NCBI GenBank assembly: GCA_017396555.1 | Contig: JAFQLS010000014.1 | Location: 1 to 64,000, forward strand | Source: Lachnospiraceae bacterium | GTDB taxonomy: Bacteria > Bacillota > Clostridia > Lachnospirales > Lachnospiraceae | DNA: 64,000 nucleotides | Direction of reading: 5' to 3' | In this document: positions 38,457-48,423 of the stretch, one piece after another | Position numbering within the stretch: the first letter of the stretch is position 1 | Layout: each line of letters opens with the position of its first letter | Position numbers and translations under genes: made by a program | Notes under the pieces: generated by a model | Seen by the model: the letters and a program-made list of their open reading frames with translations, nothing else | Database searches by the model: none | Told to the model about the DNA's origin: nothing

Positions 38457-40331
38457 TTAATGTCTAAGTCTGAATTCATCAACCATTTCTTTAAGTGTCT
38501 GTGCCTGTGCTGTAAGTTCTTCCGAAGCTGATGCACTTTCTTCTGACATAGCTGAGTTCTCTTCAATAACACATGAAATCTGTTCAACACCATATGTTAC
38601 CTGATCAAGAGCATATGCCTGACGTTTTGATGCCTCTGAAATCTTATTAATACTTTCAACTAATTCCTGTGCTCTTGCAACTGCTGTATTTAATTTCTCA
38701 GCTGTATGGTTAACTGTCTTAATACCCTTTTCAACTGCTTCTAACGAATCTTCAATTAACTGAGTTGTTGTTCCTGCTGCCTTTGAACTTTCGTTAGCAA
38801 GTTTACCAACCTCATCTGCAACAACTGCAAATCCTCTACCTGCCTCACCTGCTCTGGCAGCTTCAATAGCCGCATTAAGTGCAAGTAAATTAGTCTCAGA
38901 CGCAATAGATTCAATTGTCTGAATAATATTACTAATCTTATTAGAACTTTCACTGATTTCATCCATAGCTTCAACAATAGTCTGCATCTCTGCATTGCTT
39001 GATAACAATTCCTTACCAACCTGTTTAGCCATATCATCAGCTGCCTTAGCAATCTCTGCATTCTTATCAGTCTCAGCTGCAACATCTGTAAGTGTTGCCT
39101 GTAATTCCTGTACAGAACTTGCCTGATCTGTAGCACCGTCAGCAATTGACTGTGAACCACCCGCTATAAGATCTGCACCATTAGCAACCTCTTCAGCGGT
39201 AACATTAATATTCTTCATAATAGCATTAAGATTATCAACGATATTATGTACTGATTCTTCAATAAGCCTTAATTCACCTATATATTCAACCTCTGTTGTA
39301 ACATTAAGATTCTTAGCAGATAATTTCTCTAACACTCTTGAAATATCATGAATTACATCCTTAATCATTGACTTCATTGAGTGGATAGCACCAACCATCT
39401 CACCAACTTCTGAGCCATCATCAACCATAGCAAATTCCTGTGAGAAATCACCTTCTGCAATACAAATCATCTCGCCCTTAACTTCAATGATAGGGTTAAG
39501 GAATTCCTTCTGAACAAACTTGATGAACATTACTATTTCAAAACCAATCATTAAAAATACTATTGCAAGAATAATGTCGATTGCATATGCAATAATTTCA
39601 TATGTATCAACCTCGTCCTGCATTCTCTTTGATATCTTATCCTGAACTTCCTGTGAAATATTATTAACATTGGTTATACTTCTTGAATATCCTAACCCAT
39701 TAACGTCAAACGCCAACTCAATTGATGTCTTATCTCCAATTGCATTAGCTGCAAGTGCTGTTTGGAACATTCTCTGTTCCTGTGGAATAAGATTATCAGC
39801 AATAAGAACAAGCTTATCCATAAGTTCTGTTTCTTCTTTAGTAAGACCAATCTTTCTTATCTTTTCAATAGCCTTATCTCTGTTCTTACCTTCGTTAAGC
39901 TCTTTATTATATGCCTCAAAATACTTCTTATCACCAGTTGCAGCAGCACCACGAACATTAGAATACTGGCTCTCTATAGCTGTTGTCATCTGTCTTGCAT
40001 ATTTAGCAAATTCATACTGTGTCTGTACTTTGCTAATCATAATATTATTAATAGCCATATTAGCAGCAAAAGCAACTGCACCAACACCTAACATAATAAA
40101 CATCTTTTTAGTCTTCTTTTTTAACTTAACAGACTGTTTAACTGCCAACTTAGCTTTTTGTTCCTTAGTTAACTTAGGTGCTTTTTGTTTTTTAACCTTT
40201 TCCTTTTTAACCTTTTCTTTCTTTACTTTCTCTTTCTTTACCTTAGGCACTTTTTCCTTCTTTACCTTAGGTTCTTTAACCTTTTTCACCTTAGGTGCCT
40301 TTTCTTTTTTCTCTTTCTTTTCCTTCAACAT
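38457..40331 (-). CDS. Methyl-accepting chemotaxis protein with Lys-rich N-terminal extension
   Basis: Transmembrane chemoreceptor of 624 residues. The first 75 residues are almost wholly Lys, Glu, Val and Pro in short repeats (KEKVKK, KVKKEK), unlike the usual short cytoplasmic N-terminus. The first membrane helix follows ([18 protein letters not shown]), then an extracytoplasmic four-helix-type region to about residue 245, the second helix ([24 protein letters not shown]) and a HAMP region. The signalling tip [28 protein letters not shown] is near residue 490. No CheR-binding pentapeptide is seen at the C-terminus. The promoter is at 40400-40428. No other chemotaxis gene is in the window. 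Confidence 0.93.
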   Translation of the reverse strand: MLKEKKEKKEKAPKVKKVKEPKVKKEKVPKVKKEKVKKEKVKKEKVKKQKAPKLTKEQKAKLAVKQSVKLKKKTKKMFIMLGVGAVAFAANMAINNIMISKVQTQYEFAKYARQMTTAIESQYSNVRGAAATGDKKYFEAYNKELNEGKNRDKAIEKIRKIGLTKEETELMDKLVLIADNLIPQEQRMFQTALAANAIGDKTSIELAFDVNGLGYSRSITNVNNISQEVQDKISKRMQDEVDTYEIIAYAIDIILAIVFLMIGFEIVMFIKFVQKEFLNPIIEVKGEMICIAEGDFSQEFAMVDDGSEVGEMVGAIHSMKSMIKDVIHDISRVLEKLSAKNLNVTTEVEYIGELRLIEESVHNIVDNLNAIMKNINVTAEEVANGADLIAGGSQSIADGATDQASSVQELQATLTDVAAETDKNAEIAKAADDMAKQVGKELLSSNAEMQTIVEAMDEISESSNKISNIIQTIESIASETNLLALNAAIEAARAGEAGRGFAVVADEVGKLANESSKAAGTTTQLIEDSLEAVEKGIKTVNHTAEKLNTAVARAQELVESINKISEASKRQAYALDQVTYGVEQISCVIEENSAMSEESASASEELTAQAQTLKEMVDEFRLRH

Positions 40332-40399
40332 ATAAATCCTCCAAGTCTTGTGTAGTAGATTTGCACAAATTATCCGCTCAATTTGTATGTATAGTAGAC

Positions 40400-40428
40400 A
40401 TTATACTACATTCTTCGACTTTTTTCAA
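40400..40428 (-). promoter_or_regulatory. Sigma-A promoter of the chemoreceptor gene
   Basis: On the minus strand TTGAAA (complement of 40423-40428), 17 bases and consensus TATAAT (complement of 40400-40405). It sits directly after the stop codon of the helicase gene, so the receptor has its own transcription. It is a sigma-A type, not a flagellar sigma-28 promoter. Confidence 0.75.
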
Positions 40429-40433
40429 ACTAT

Positions 40434-42263
40434 TTATGATATATCTTCCACAAATCTGGAAACATTTGCTGGCTTTCCATATTGCTCTTTTGTACTAAAA
40501 ATATACAGTCTTTTTTTTGCTCTTGTCATAGCCACATAAAACATCCTTCTTTCCTCTTCTATATCATCCTCCAACACAGCTTTTTTATGCGGCGTCACCC
40601 CCTCATTCGCATCAATTATAAATACAATTTCATACTCTAACCCCTTTGCACTATGCATAGTAAGACATTCTATACAATCATGCCCCTTCCATGCCATATC
40701 TGCCTGTTTTCTTAATTCATGCTCATAATCCTCTATATGTTGAAACCATTCTTCATAACTCTTAAATGGTTTGCTAAGCTCCCTAAGTTCTTCCACAACA
40801 TCCATCAGTTCTTCCGTATTTATATGTCTGCACTCTGCATAATCCTTAAGATACTCATTATATCCGATGGCTTTACATATATATGTTATGCCTGTATAAG
40901 GAGACATTTTCCTAAGCATTTGCAAATCATATTCTAATTTCCCAATGCGGTCAAGCATCCATTCCTTATCAAAATAGTACTTTTCAAGCTTCTCGAAGCT
41001 GACCTCTGTTTCGCTTACTGCATCTCTCGAAATATATCTGTTAGGCTTATTCATAATAGTAAAAAAATCGCCTCTATTCCTTTTACCCAGCGAAAACATT
41101 ATGTATGTGATTATATTTTTTGCAATCCAATGCTCATAAATATTTGGCAATGAATCTTTCATCCTAAACGCAATATTATTCTCCATAAATTTATGTACCA
41201 AATATCTTGGTCCAATATTTGTTCTGAAAAGTATTGCAATATCAGAAAGCTTCCCTCCGTCTCTCAAATGTTTTTTAATCAGTTCTATAATTCTTTCATT
41301 TTCCTCCATATGCGAGTTAAACTCCTGCAATACAACCAATTCTCCTTCTTCATTAGCAGAAACAATTTCTTTATTGAATCGGTTCCTGTTATTTGCTATC
41401 AGCTTTGAAGAAGCTTTAACGATATTTCCGGTGCTTCTGTAATTTTCTCTAAGAACTACTGTTACCGTTTCAGGAAAATCTCTGGTAAAATTAATCATAA
41501 TCTCCGGTCTCGCTCCTCTGAACCTGTATATTGACTGATCATCATCACCAACTATAAACAGATTGTTCAAAGGTTTTGCCAGCATTTTTATCACCTCATA
41601 CTGAACCTTATTAATATCCTGAAACTCATCTATTAAAATATATTTGTATTTATCCTGCCACAATTTCAATATGTCTTCCCGTGCTTTTAACAATTCATAA
41701 CACATAACCAGCATATCGTCAAAATCAATCTTATTTATTATTCGTAATTTTTGCTCATATTTTTCATATATTTTCTTAAAGACTACATCCGAACAATTCT
41801 TCGAATAATAATGGTCAATTGAAATCATATCCCCCTTAACCATACTTATCTCGCTTAAAATGCTATTTATAAATTCATTTTCATCCTCATATTCGAGCCC
41901 CATTCTCTCAATTATCTCTCTTATATACTGGTACTTAAGTTCTTCCCTCAAAATATTATCTGCACTGTAATTATAAGCATATTTTAGTATTTTAAAGAAA
42001 ACTGCATGAAAGGTTCCAAATGTTACCATTGATTTAGAGGATATCATTTTTTCAAATCTTGTCTGCATCTCCAGTGCTGCAGCCTTTGTAAATGTAATAA
42101 CAAGAATATTTGATGGATTAACGCCAAATTCTTCTATAAGATATTTTGTTCTTCCTGTAATAACAGTTGTTTTTCCACTTCCCGGTCCTGCAAGAACCAT
42201 CATTGAACCTTTGCCATGATGTATGGCTTGAATTTGAGAATTGCTATATAGTGTGTTTTTCAT
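40434..42263 (-). CDS. UvrD/PcrA-like ATP-dependent DNA helicase
   Basis: Superfamily 1A 3'-5' DNA helicase of 609 residues. The motifs in order are: Q motif LYSNSQIQAIHH; motif I MVLAGPGSGKTTVITGR near residue 24; motif Ia ILVITFTKAAALEMQTR; motif II YILIDEFQDINKVQYEVI near 210; motif III LFIVGDDDQSIYRFRGA near 234; motif IV VVLRENYRST; motif V LTMHSAKGLEYEIVFII near 540; and motif VI EEERRMFYVAMTRAKKRLYI near 575. It is shorter than PcrA/UvrD by about 110 residues, the C-terminal tail and part of domain 2B being absent. A repair or recombination role is inferred. Confidence 0.93.
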   Translation of the reverse strand: MKNTLYSNSQIQAIHHGKGSMMVLAGPGSGKTTVITGRTKYLIEEFGVNPSNILVITFTKAAALEMQTRFEKMISSKSMVTFGTFHAVFFKILKYAYNYSADNILREELKYQYIREIIERMGLEYEDENEFINSILSEISMVKGDMISIDHYYSKNCSDVVFKKIYEKYEQKLRIINKIDFDDMLVMCYELLKAREDILKLWQDKYKYILIDEFQDINKVQYEVIKMLAKPLNNLFIVGDDDQSIYRFRGARPEIMINFTRDFPETVTVVLRENYRSTGNIVKASSKLIANNRNRFNKEIVSANEEGELVVLQEFNSHMEENERIIELIKKHLRDGGKLSDIAILFRTNIGPRYLVHKFMENNIAFRMKDSLPNIYEHWIAKNIITYIMFSLGKRNRGDFFTIMNKPNRYISRDAVSETEVSFEKLEKYYFDKEWMLDRIGKLEYDLQMLRKMSPYTGITYICKAIGYNEYLKDYAECRHINTEELMDVVEELRELSKPFKSYEEWFQHIEDYEHELRKQADMAWKGHDCIECLTMHSAKGLEYEIVFIIDANEGVTPHKKAVLEDDIEEERRMFYVAMTRAKKRLYIFSTKEQYGKPANVSRFVEDIS

Positions 42264-42279
42264 TTCTAACCTTGCCCTT

Positions 42280-42316
42280 AAAAATCAGCTAATGATGAAT
42301 AATCATCATTAGCTGA
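42280..42316 (-). terminator. Intrinsic terminator of gltX
   Basis: A perfect 14-bp stem, TCAGCTAATGATGA (42285-42298) with its complement (42303-42316), has a four-base loop. On the minus strand it is followed by TTTTTAAGG. It lies between the gltX stop and the helicase start. Confidence 0.88.
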
Positions 42317-42328
42317 ATAGATTGTTCT

Positions 42329-43792
42329 TTATGCTAACGCTTTTTCTAGTAATTCAATACCTTTTCTGATACGATTAAGACTTTCTTCTTTTCCAAGAAC
42401 TTCCATAATCTCAAATGCACCACCAGGTGTCATCTGCTTACCTGATACTGCTGTTCTGATTGGCCATAACCCCTGACCATTCTTAATTCCCTTATCTGCA
42501 ACATATTTCATAATGAGGTCATGTGTAGCATTTACTGTAAAATCCTCCTGCGCCTCTAATAACGGAAGAACTTCCTTAAGTACCTCAAGCGAATTTTCAG
42601 AATTAGTCTTCATCTTCTTATGAGTATACATTGCTATATCATATTCCGGTAATTCCTCAAAGAAATCAATATGTCCGGGAATATCAACAAACGTCTCAAT
42701 TCTTGTTTTTACCATATCAAGAATTGTATTCAAATCCAAATCCTTTGTTATAACCTGCTTGGCATATGGCATTGCCATCTCATAAAATCTGTCGTTATCC
42801 ATAGCCTTGATGTATTCACCATTCATCCATCTAAGCTTAACCATATCAAATACTGATGGTGACTTATTAATATGACGATAATCAAATTTTTCAATTAATT
42901 CTTCAAGAGTAAATATTTCTGTGTTATCCTCAGGACTCCAGCCAAGAAGAGCAATATAATTAACCACTGCCTCAGGCACAAATCCCTGCTCAATTAAGTC
43001 TTCAAAGCTTGAATGTCCGCTTCTCTTGCTGAGCTTTTTATGATTTTCATCGGTAATCAACGGAAGATGTACATACACAGGAGATTCCCAGCCAAATGCA
43101 TCATACAATCTCTGATATTTAGGCGATGAAGAAATATATTCATTACCTCTTACTACATGTGTAATATTCATAAGATGGTCATCAATTACATTTGCAAAAT
43201 TGTATGTAGGATAACCATCTGATTTAATTAATATCATATCGTCAAGTTCTGCATTATCCACAGTAATCTCTCCATAAATATCATCAACAAATGTTGTTGT
43301 TCCCTCCTGTGGATTGTTCTGACGAATTACATAAGGCTTGCCAGCTACAAGATTAGCCTCTACCTCTTCCTTTGATAAATGAAGACAGTGCTTATCGTAT
43401 GCAACTATTTCTTTACCTGCAACTTCCTGCTTAAGGCTTTCAAGCCTTTCTTTATCGCAGAAGCAGTAATACGCCTCACCTTTTTCTACTAACTGTTTAG
43501 CATATTCAAGATACATTCCACTCTTTTGTCTCTCGCTCTGAACATACGGACCATATCCCCCGTCCTTATCAGGACCTTCATCATGTGAAAGACCTGTTTT
43601 TTCCATTGTTCTATAAATAATATCCAAAGCTCCTTCTACAAATCTTTCCTGGTCTGTATCTTCTATTCTTAAAATAAAATCGCCACCTTCGTGTTTAGCG
43701 ATAAGATATTCATACAATGCCGTTCTTAAATTCCCAACATGCATCCTTCCTGTTGGACTTGGTGCAAATCTTGTTCTAATCTTATTACTCAT
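42329..43792 (-). CDS. gltX: Glutamyl-tRNA synthetase
   Basis: Class I synthetase for tRNA-Glu. I start it at the second of two adjacent starts (ATG at 43792, [15 protein letters not shown], 487 residues), where TTGAGGATAT gives the better spacing; a GTG just before it is possible. [23 protein letters not shown] has the HVGN form of the HIGH motif near residue 16. [13 protein letters not shown] is the zinc-loop-like region, and [17 protein letters not shown] near 250 holds the KLSKR loop. The anticodon-binding helical domain completes the C-terminus. It has its own promoter and terminator. The separate GlnRS upstream suggests GltX may be discriminating here, but this is unproven. Confidence 0.96.
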   Translation of the reverse strand: MSNKIRTRFAPSPTGRMHVGNLRTALYEYLIAKHEGGDFILRIEDTDQERFVEGALDIIYRTMEKTGLSHDEGPDKDGGYGPYVQSERQKSGMYLEYAKQLVEKGEAYYCFCDKERLESLKQEVAGKEIVAYDKHCLHLSKEEVEANLVAGKPYVIRQNNPQEGTTTFVDDIYGEITVDNAELDDMILIKSDGYPTYNFANVIDDHLMNITHVVRGNEYISSSPKYQRLYDAFGWESPVYVHLPLITDENHKKLSKRSGHSSFEDLIEQGFVPEAVVNYIALLGWSPEDNTEIFTLEELIEKFDYRHINKSPSVFDMVKLRWMNGEYIKAMDNDRFYEMAMPYAKQVITKDLDLNTILDMVKTRIETFVDIPGHIDFFEELPEYDIAMYTHKKMKTNSENSLEVLKEVLPLLEAQEDFTVNATHDLIMKYVADKGIKNGQGLWPIRTAVSGKQMTPGGAFEIMEVLGKEESLNRIRKGIELLEKALA

Positions 43793-43827
43793 CACATATC
43801 CTCAACTTTCTGTAATCTAATTTACAT

Positions 43828-43856
43828 ATTATATCTCATTCCCACTCTAAGTGCAA
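43828..43856 (-). promoter_or_regulatory. Sigma-A promoter of gltX
   Basis: On the minus strand TTGCAC (complement of 43851-43856), 17 bases and consensus TATAAT (complement of 43828-43833), about 36 bases upstream of the start. Confidence 0.75.
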
Positions 43857-43932
43857 TAAATTTGCATAATTATATTTTTGAATACTAAGTGTTTTATCGT
43901 ATTTCCAGAATTAAAGATGCAGATTTAAACAG

Positions 43933-43961
43933 TTGTAATTTTCAGATTTTTTTGATAAAAT
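43933..43961 (+). promoter_or_regulatory. Sigma-A promoter of the trigger-factor-like lipoprotein gene
   Basis: TTGTAA at 43933-43938, 17 bases and TAAAAT at 43956-43961, some 40 bases before the TTG start. Confidence 0.6.
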
Positions 43962-44001
43962 TAAAGGCAAATTCATTAATATACGGAACGGAGGAAATAT
44001 A

Positions 44002-45075
44002 TTGAAAAAACATATTTTGTTTTTTGTTGTTGTCTCATTTGCATTAATTGCATATGGTTGCAGCAAAGATACACCAAAAAAAGATCTAAAAGAATTCTCA
44101 CACGAATCCTATGGCGATGTAAAACTTTGCGAATACAAGGGTATCGAAGCTGATAAACCTATCTATCCTGTTACAGAGGAAGATGTTGATATGCAAATCG
44201 AGTCATTATTATATGATTATGTCGAGACAACTTCTGTAACGCGTGGTGCAAAAGAAGATGATAGTGTTGCTATTACATTAACTATTTCCTGTGATGGAGA
44301 AGTTCTTTACGACTATACAGAAGAAGAATATTATACTAATATTGGTTATGAAGAATTTGGTCCTGAGTTTGACCAAAAGCTTATAGGTCTTAAGGCAGGT
44401 GACAATAGTAAATTCTCAATAACTTATGCTGAGGATTACTATGATACTGAATTTGCCGGAAGGACAATAGATTATGATGTTACTGTCAAGGAGGTATATC
44501 TCGAAACCTACCCTGAACTTACAGACGAATTCATCAAAGATACTTTAGGCTATGAATCTCAGGATGCTATGATAGATGAAATTACCAAGGATTTAGAAGA
44601 CGAATACAAAACAGAAAGTATCAATTCGGCAAAAGAAAATATAATTTCAACTATAATTGAAAACTCTACATTTAATGATTATTCAAAAGATTTATATAAC
44701 GACTGCAAAGCTTCTGTTGAAGCTTCGTATGATGAATACGTTGAAATGTTTGGTTGTTCAAGTAGAGAAGAACTATATGAAATGTTTGAAATGACCGAGG
44801 AAGATGTTGAAAACGAGATATTAAATCAGGTTTACAGAATAATAGTTATTGATGCAATCAGCGAAAAAGAGGATTTTGCACTTACTAACAAGGAATATGA
44901 AAATGGTCTGGTTAAATTAGTAAAAGACTATGGATATGAAACTATAGATGATTTACTATCAGAGCAAAACGAAGCCACCTTATATCAGTGGATACTCGAA
45001 GAAAAAGTTCTTGATTTCCTTTACACCAATGCAAAAATAACTGAAGTCGAGTATAACGAAGAAGATTTTGAATAA
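44002..45075 (+). CDS. Lipoprotein with trigger-factor-like PPIase domain
   Basis: The gene starts at TTG 44002 with GGAGGAAATATA upstream. The 357-residue protein has a Sec signal with lipobox ALIAYGC, the Cys near residue 20 to be lipidated, placing it outside the membrane. Residues 60-165 hold an FKBP-type domain: GAKEDDSVAITLTI, then IGYEEFGPEFDQKLIGLKAGDNSKFSITYAEDYYDTEFAGRTIDYDVTVKEV. The rest is helical, resembling the trigger-factor C-terminal chaperone arms. The N-terminal ribosome-binding part is missing. It is probably an extracytoplasmic folding chaperone or peptidyl-prolyl isomerase, analogous in place to PrsA; that is inference. Confidence 0.85.
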   Translation: MKKHILFFVVVSFALIAYGCSKDTPKKDLKEFSHESYGDVKLCEYKGIEADKPIYPVTEEDVDMQIESLLYDYVETTSVTRGAKEDDSVAITLTISCDGEVLYDYTEEEYYTNIGYEEFGPEFDQKLIGLKAGDNSKFSITYAEDYYDTEFAGRTIDYDVTVKEVYLETYPELTDEFIKDTLGYESQDAMIDEITKDLEDEYKTESINSAKENIISTIIENSTFNDYSKDLYNDCKASVEASYDEYVEMFGCSSREELYEMFEMTEEDVENEILNQVYRIIVIDAISEKEDFALTNKEYENGLVKLVKDYGYETIDDLLSEQNEATLYQWILEEKVLDFLYTNAKITEVEYNEEDFE

Positions 45076-45082
45076 TAATAAT

Positions 45083-45120
45083 AAACGCTACATATCAACT
45101 GATATGTAGCGTTTGTATTT
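45083..45120. terminator. Terminator between the lipoprotein and FliD-like genes
   Basis: AAACGCTACATATCA (45083-45097) pairs with TGATATGTAGCGTTT (45100-45114). The plus strand continues GTATTTAAC and the minus strand has ATTATTATT after the stem. Both convergent genes end here. Confidence 0.8.
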
Positions 45121-45128
45121 AACTCATA

Positions 45129-45860
45129 TTAGAACATCGAATCGTAAATGTTACCTGCGGAATAATTATAGCTGTAGGAACCACTACTTCCATATGTAGC
45201 TGACTTATTAGCCTCTGTGTTAACATTATACATCATCTGCGATGCTTTAGCAGCTACGTTGTACGCATAAGAGCCTGCTCCATTAAACATTGACTTAACA
45301 GCCTCTGCCGAAGATTCTTTAAATACCTTCTCATCAATTGTAAGCTTATCATCTGAACCTATTTTAATTCCAAGCTTAGCTAAATTCTTAGCATTTGCAG
45401 ATGTAGTATTAATAAGATTATTAGTACTTCTCTCAATTGATGTCGAGCTAGCCTTACTTCCCTCTTCTATAACCTCGTTATAGCTGTCTACAAAGTTCTT
45501 TACACTATCATAAATAGCATTCATATCATATTCTCCGTCCTTCTTAGAAAATACTGACTTAGAACCTTTTTCTAACAAATCCGAGGTTGCCTCCGATAAA
45601 TCAGTAGTTACTGACTTAATCTGTGCAAGTGTCTTTGTTGAATCAACAGAAGTTGAATTTGATACAGACTCAACCTCTCCCTTATCAAGTTTATCATAAT
45701 ATGCAGTAAGAAGCTTCTTATAACTTCCATTTCTTATACTATAATAATCACTAAGTAAACTAGTTGTCGACGAAACGCCACTTGATGTATTAAGCGAGGA
45801 AAACAAGGTTCCAACCGAGCCTGAATTCTGTGCAAAATAATTAGTTGAAATTCCAGCCAT
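45129..45860 (-). CDS. Hypothetical FliD C-terminal-like protein
   Basis: The 243-residue protein is rich in Ser, Thr, Asn and Ala, has no signal peptide and no Cys. The middle resembles the C-terminus of the flagellar cap FliD: DSVKNFVDSYNEVIEEG near residue 118, then LAKLGIKIGSDDKLTIDEKVF near 163, EAVKSMFNGAGSYAYNV near 190, and helical ends. The first 60 residues and the YGSSGSYSYNYSAG end are unlike FliD. No other flagellar gene is in the window. It may be an exported filament-associated protein or an orphan. The start ATG at 45860 has AAAGGAGTGG upstream. Confidence 0.55.
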   Translation of the reverse strand: MAGISTNYFAQNSGSVGTLFSSLNTSSGVSSTTSLLSDYYSIRNGSYKKLLTAYYDKLDKGEVESVSNSTSVDSTKTLAQIKSVTTDLSEATSDLLEKGSKSVFSKKDGEYDMNAIYDSVKNFVDSYNEVIEEGSKASSTSIERSTNNLINTTSANAKNLAKLGIKIGSDDKLTIDEKVFKESSAEAVKSMFNGAGSYAYNVAAKASQMMYNVNTEANKSATYGSSGSYSYNYSAGNIYDSMF

Positions 45861-45936
45861 ATTACCACTCCTTTCGACATATTTTCCTTCTTTTCTATTT
45901 TTATAGTAACATTAATTTACAGCAATTTCAATAGAA

Positions 45937-48423
45937 TTAAAGTAATTTTACATATTTGAACACAAATTTTTTATACCATTTCAGATAAACATACACATTC
46001 TCTCTCAACTCATATACAATACTGCTAAGTTCACTACATTCCTCACTAGTCAATTTATCTTCACAATACTTTGCTTTCTCATATATTTCAAATGCTCTAT
46101 CTATTTTTTTATCGGATATAAGTTTATATTCCTTTATCCTGTCCGCATATTCTTTATAAGTCATTCCTTGTAAATATTTACATTTGTAAGACTTTAATAT
46201 TCTGAACAAATATTTTTTTATGCTAAAAATATCTTTTCTCGGATTAAGACTGCAAATAAATTTATTACGTCTATTATTTCTTATATACATTCCTACAAAA
46301 AAATACACAATAACAAAACTCACGAAACAAACAAATACTGTAATCAATATATACTTTACAGTAGTTTTCACCGTTGAAGCATTTTCCCTACTAAAGACAG
46401 TCGTTATAAATCTTGTTAAGGCTCCATTTCCTTCTTCCTCTGCAATCTCCTCCATTTCCTCTTCACTGTCATAGTCAGGAGGTGTTGGATCAGTTACAAT
46501 CCAGCCCAATCCGTCAACATACACCTCTACCCATGCATGGGCGAAGCTGTCATCAATCTCAACTTCTCTAATTCCTATCGAATCATCACCATCATCCAAA
46601 ATAAAATCACTGTAATATTCATCACTGGTCATCTGACTTCCTGTAATATCTGTTCTGTCTATTGCATACCCCCCAACATATCTCGCCGGAATCCCAAGTT
46701 CTCTATAAAACAACACCGCACTTGATGCAAAATAAGTACAATATCCTTTTTTACTTTCCGTCAAAAAATAATTTACAAAATCTTTATCCTTAGGTACTTT
46801 TCCGGGTATTAATGTATACTCATAATTTGCCTCAAGAAAATCATTTACCCCTTCAACCTTATCCTCACATTCATCAATTCCGTATTCCTCTATAATGTCT
46901 CTTATAACTTTAGAATTCTCTTTCGGAACATCCATATACATTTCATAAGCATAATCTCTATAACGTTTTTCCCAATCATATATGAATATATCTCTGTCAT
47001 TATTTTCGTCAAATTTCTTAACCAATTCAACCGCCTGATTATAGGTAATACGGCTATCCCAATAGACATTAGTATTCTTTTGGGCAACATTTAATCCAAA
47101 TTCCGTCAGACAATTATCCTCTTCCTTTAGATATGTGTACAAACCATCTCCGTCACGGTTATAGTATGCTGTATATGGGTACAGCTCTCTTGCCCCTACA
47201 TTTACAAGTATACTTCTATACTCTAAACATTTATCATTCTCTTCCATTATGTTTTCAGCTATCAACGAAAGGGTATTCACATTAATATAAGCCTCTTCTT
47301 CGGTTGATTTGTCTATTCCACTCTCTTTAAATGTAAGCCAGCTATTATCTCTATATATAGCTCCCACATAGCCTTTAAGATAAACATTATTTATTTCTTC
47401 AACATCCGGAAGATATAACAACAAATCCCTATTAAAATCAAACCTCACATATTTTGCAGTACCAAGACGATTTCTATCTATTCCGCCTGCTGCACCGCCA
47501 TCAAATAACATTCCATAAAACCCAACTAACGCAAATTTTTGTGCAAACTCTTCTGTATCATCCTTAAGATAATCATACTTTTCGCTCATAACAAACTTAT
47601 CCCTTGGCATAACAGTTGTTACTAAAAGTACAACACTCAGCATAAAGCACGCAAATAAAGCGGCCATCTTCCAATTATTTTTACCATCAGTTATATAGTT
47701 ATAGGTTCTATTATTTTTTACATATGATAACTGATAACCACTCTTTTTCTTACTATCTAATTTGTAATGCGTTGTATTTCTAAAAACAGATACTACACAA
47801 GTACCTATGATATACATACCAAAATATACTATGTTTATATTTTCTTCAAAATACATACCCAGCTGTACTATAGGAAATGTTGTTAAAACTATAAAAAGAC
47901 TACCTTTCACTTCCGATATCACAATATTGATTAACAATCCAAATGCTATAACTATAAATATCAGGCAAAGAGTTACTGTATAATTTCTGTCCTTTACATA
48001 TTCCGTATACTCTCTTTCAACAGGCAGATCCAAATATTCTTCTATATAAACCATAAAAATGTTGGTTATTGCCGCAAAACCACTTCTAACAACCCATCCA
48101 TAATTAAAAATTCCATAACCAAATCCAATTAATACCGTTATATATCCTATCGTCTTAATAGTTGTATTATAATATAACATTCCATATGCAATACAAATAA
48201 AAAAAGATACAATCAAAACTACCGGCATATTACATGTTATTTCAAATGCAGTAACAAAACATCCAATAACGCCCATCATTACCAAATACAAAAGCACGCC
48301 ATTCATTAGGCATGTATACAGTATTTTATTAGAATCAATCTGTGGGTTCGAATCAACGACTATTCCTGTACGCATTTCTCTTTCATATAAAAGCTTACCT
48401 TTTCTTTTATTTAGGAAAAACAT
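45937..48423 (-). CDS. Membrane transglutaminase-like protease/ligase
   Basis: The 828-residue protein has seven or eight membrane helices over residues 30-260, with a large extracytoplasmic region. A transglutaminase core is near residues 500-650: KKGYCTYFASSAVLFYREL carries the catalytic Cys near 562, DDSFAHAWVEVYVDGLGWI the His near 631, and VTDPTPPDYDS the Asp near 644. The sole C-terminal membrane segment is near 685-710, followed by a cytoplasmic DUF4129-like tail. It is the usual partner of MoxR and DUF58 proteins in a conserved membrane module. It overlaps the end of the DUF58 gene by 13 bases. Its substrate is unknown. Confidence 0.9.
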   Translation of the reverse strand: MFFLNKRKGKLLYEREMRTGIVVDSNPQIDSNKILYTCLMNGVLLYLVMMGVIGCFVTAFEITCNMPVVLIVSFFICIAYGMLYYNTTIKTIGYITVLIGFGYGIFNYGWVVRSGFAAITNIFMVYIEEYLDLPVEREYTEYVKDRNYTVTLCLIFIVIAFGLLINIVISEVKGSLFIVLTTFPIVQLGMYFEENINIVYFGMYIIGTCVVSVFRNTTHYKLDSKKKSGYQLSYVKNNRTYNYITDGKNNWKMAALFACFMLSVVLLVTTVMPRDKFVMSEKYDYLKDDTEEFAQKFALVGFYGMLFDGGAAGGIDRNRLGTAKYVRFDFNRDLLLYLPDVEEINNVYLKGYVGAIYRDNSWLTFKESGIDKSTEEEAYINVNTLSLIAENIMEENDKCLEYRSILVNVGARELYPYTAYYNRDGDGLYTYLKEEDNCLTEFGLNVAQKNTNVYWDSRITYNQAVELVKKFDENNDRDIFIYDWEKRYRDYAYEMYMDVPKENSKVIRDIIEEYGIDECEDKVEGVNDFLEANYEYTLIPGKVPKDKDFVNYFLTESKKGYCTYFASSAVLFYRELGIPARYVGGYAIDRTDITGSQMTSDEYYSDFILDDGDDSIGIREVEIDDSFAHAWVEVYVDGLGWIVTDPTPPDYDSEEEMEEIAEEEGNGALTRFITTVFSRENASTVKTTVKYILITVFVCFVSFVIVYFFVGMYIRNNRRNKFICSLNPRKDIFSIKKYLFRILKSYKCKYLQGMTYKEYADRIKEYKLISDKKIDRAFEIYEKAKYCEDKLTSEECSELSSIVYELRENVYVYLKWYKKFVFKYVKLL

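Noticed and set aside
39670..40335. Plus-strand frame of 221 codons, hydrophobic and Phe-rich
   Set aside because: Antisense to the chemoreceptor gene; the composition reflects the reverse complement of Lys-rich repeats. No promoter or ribosome site.
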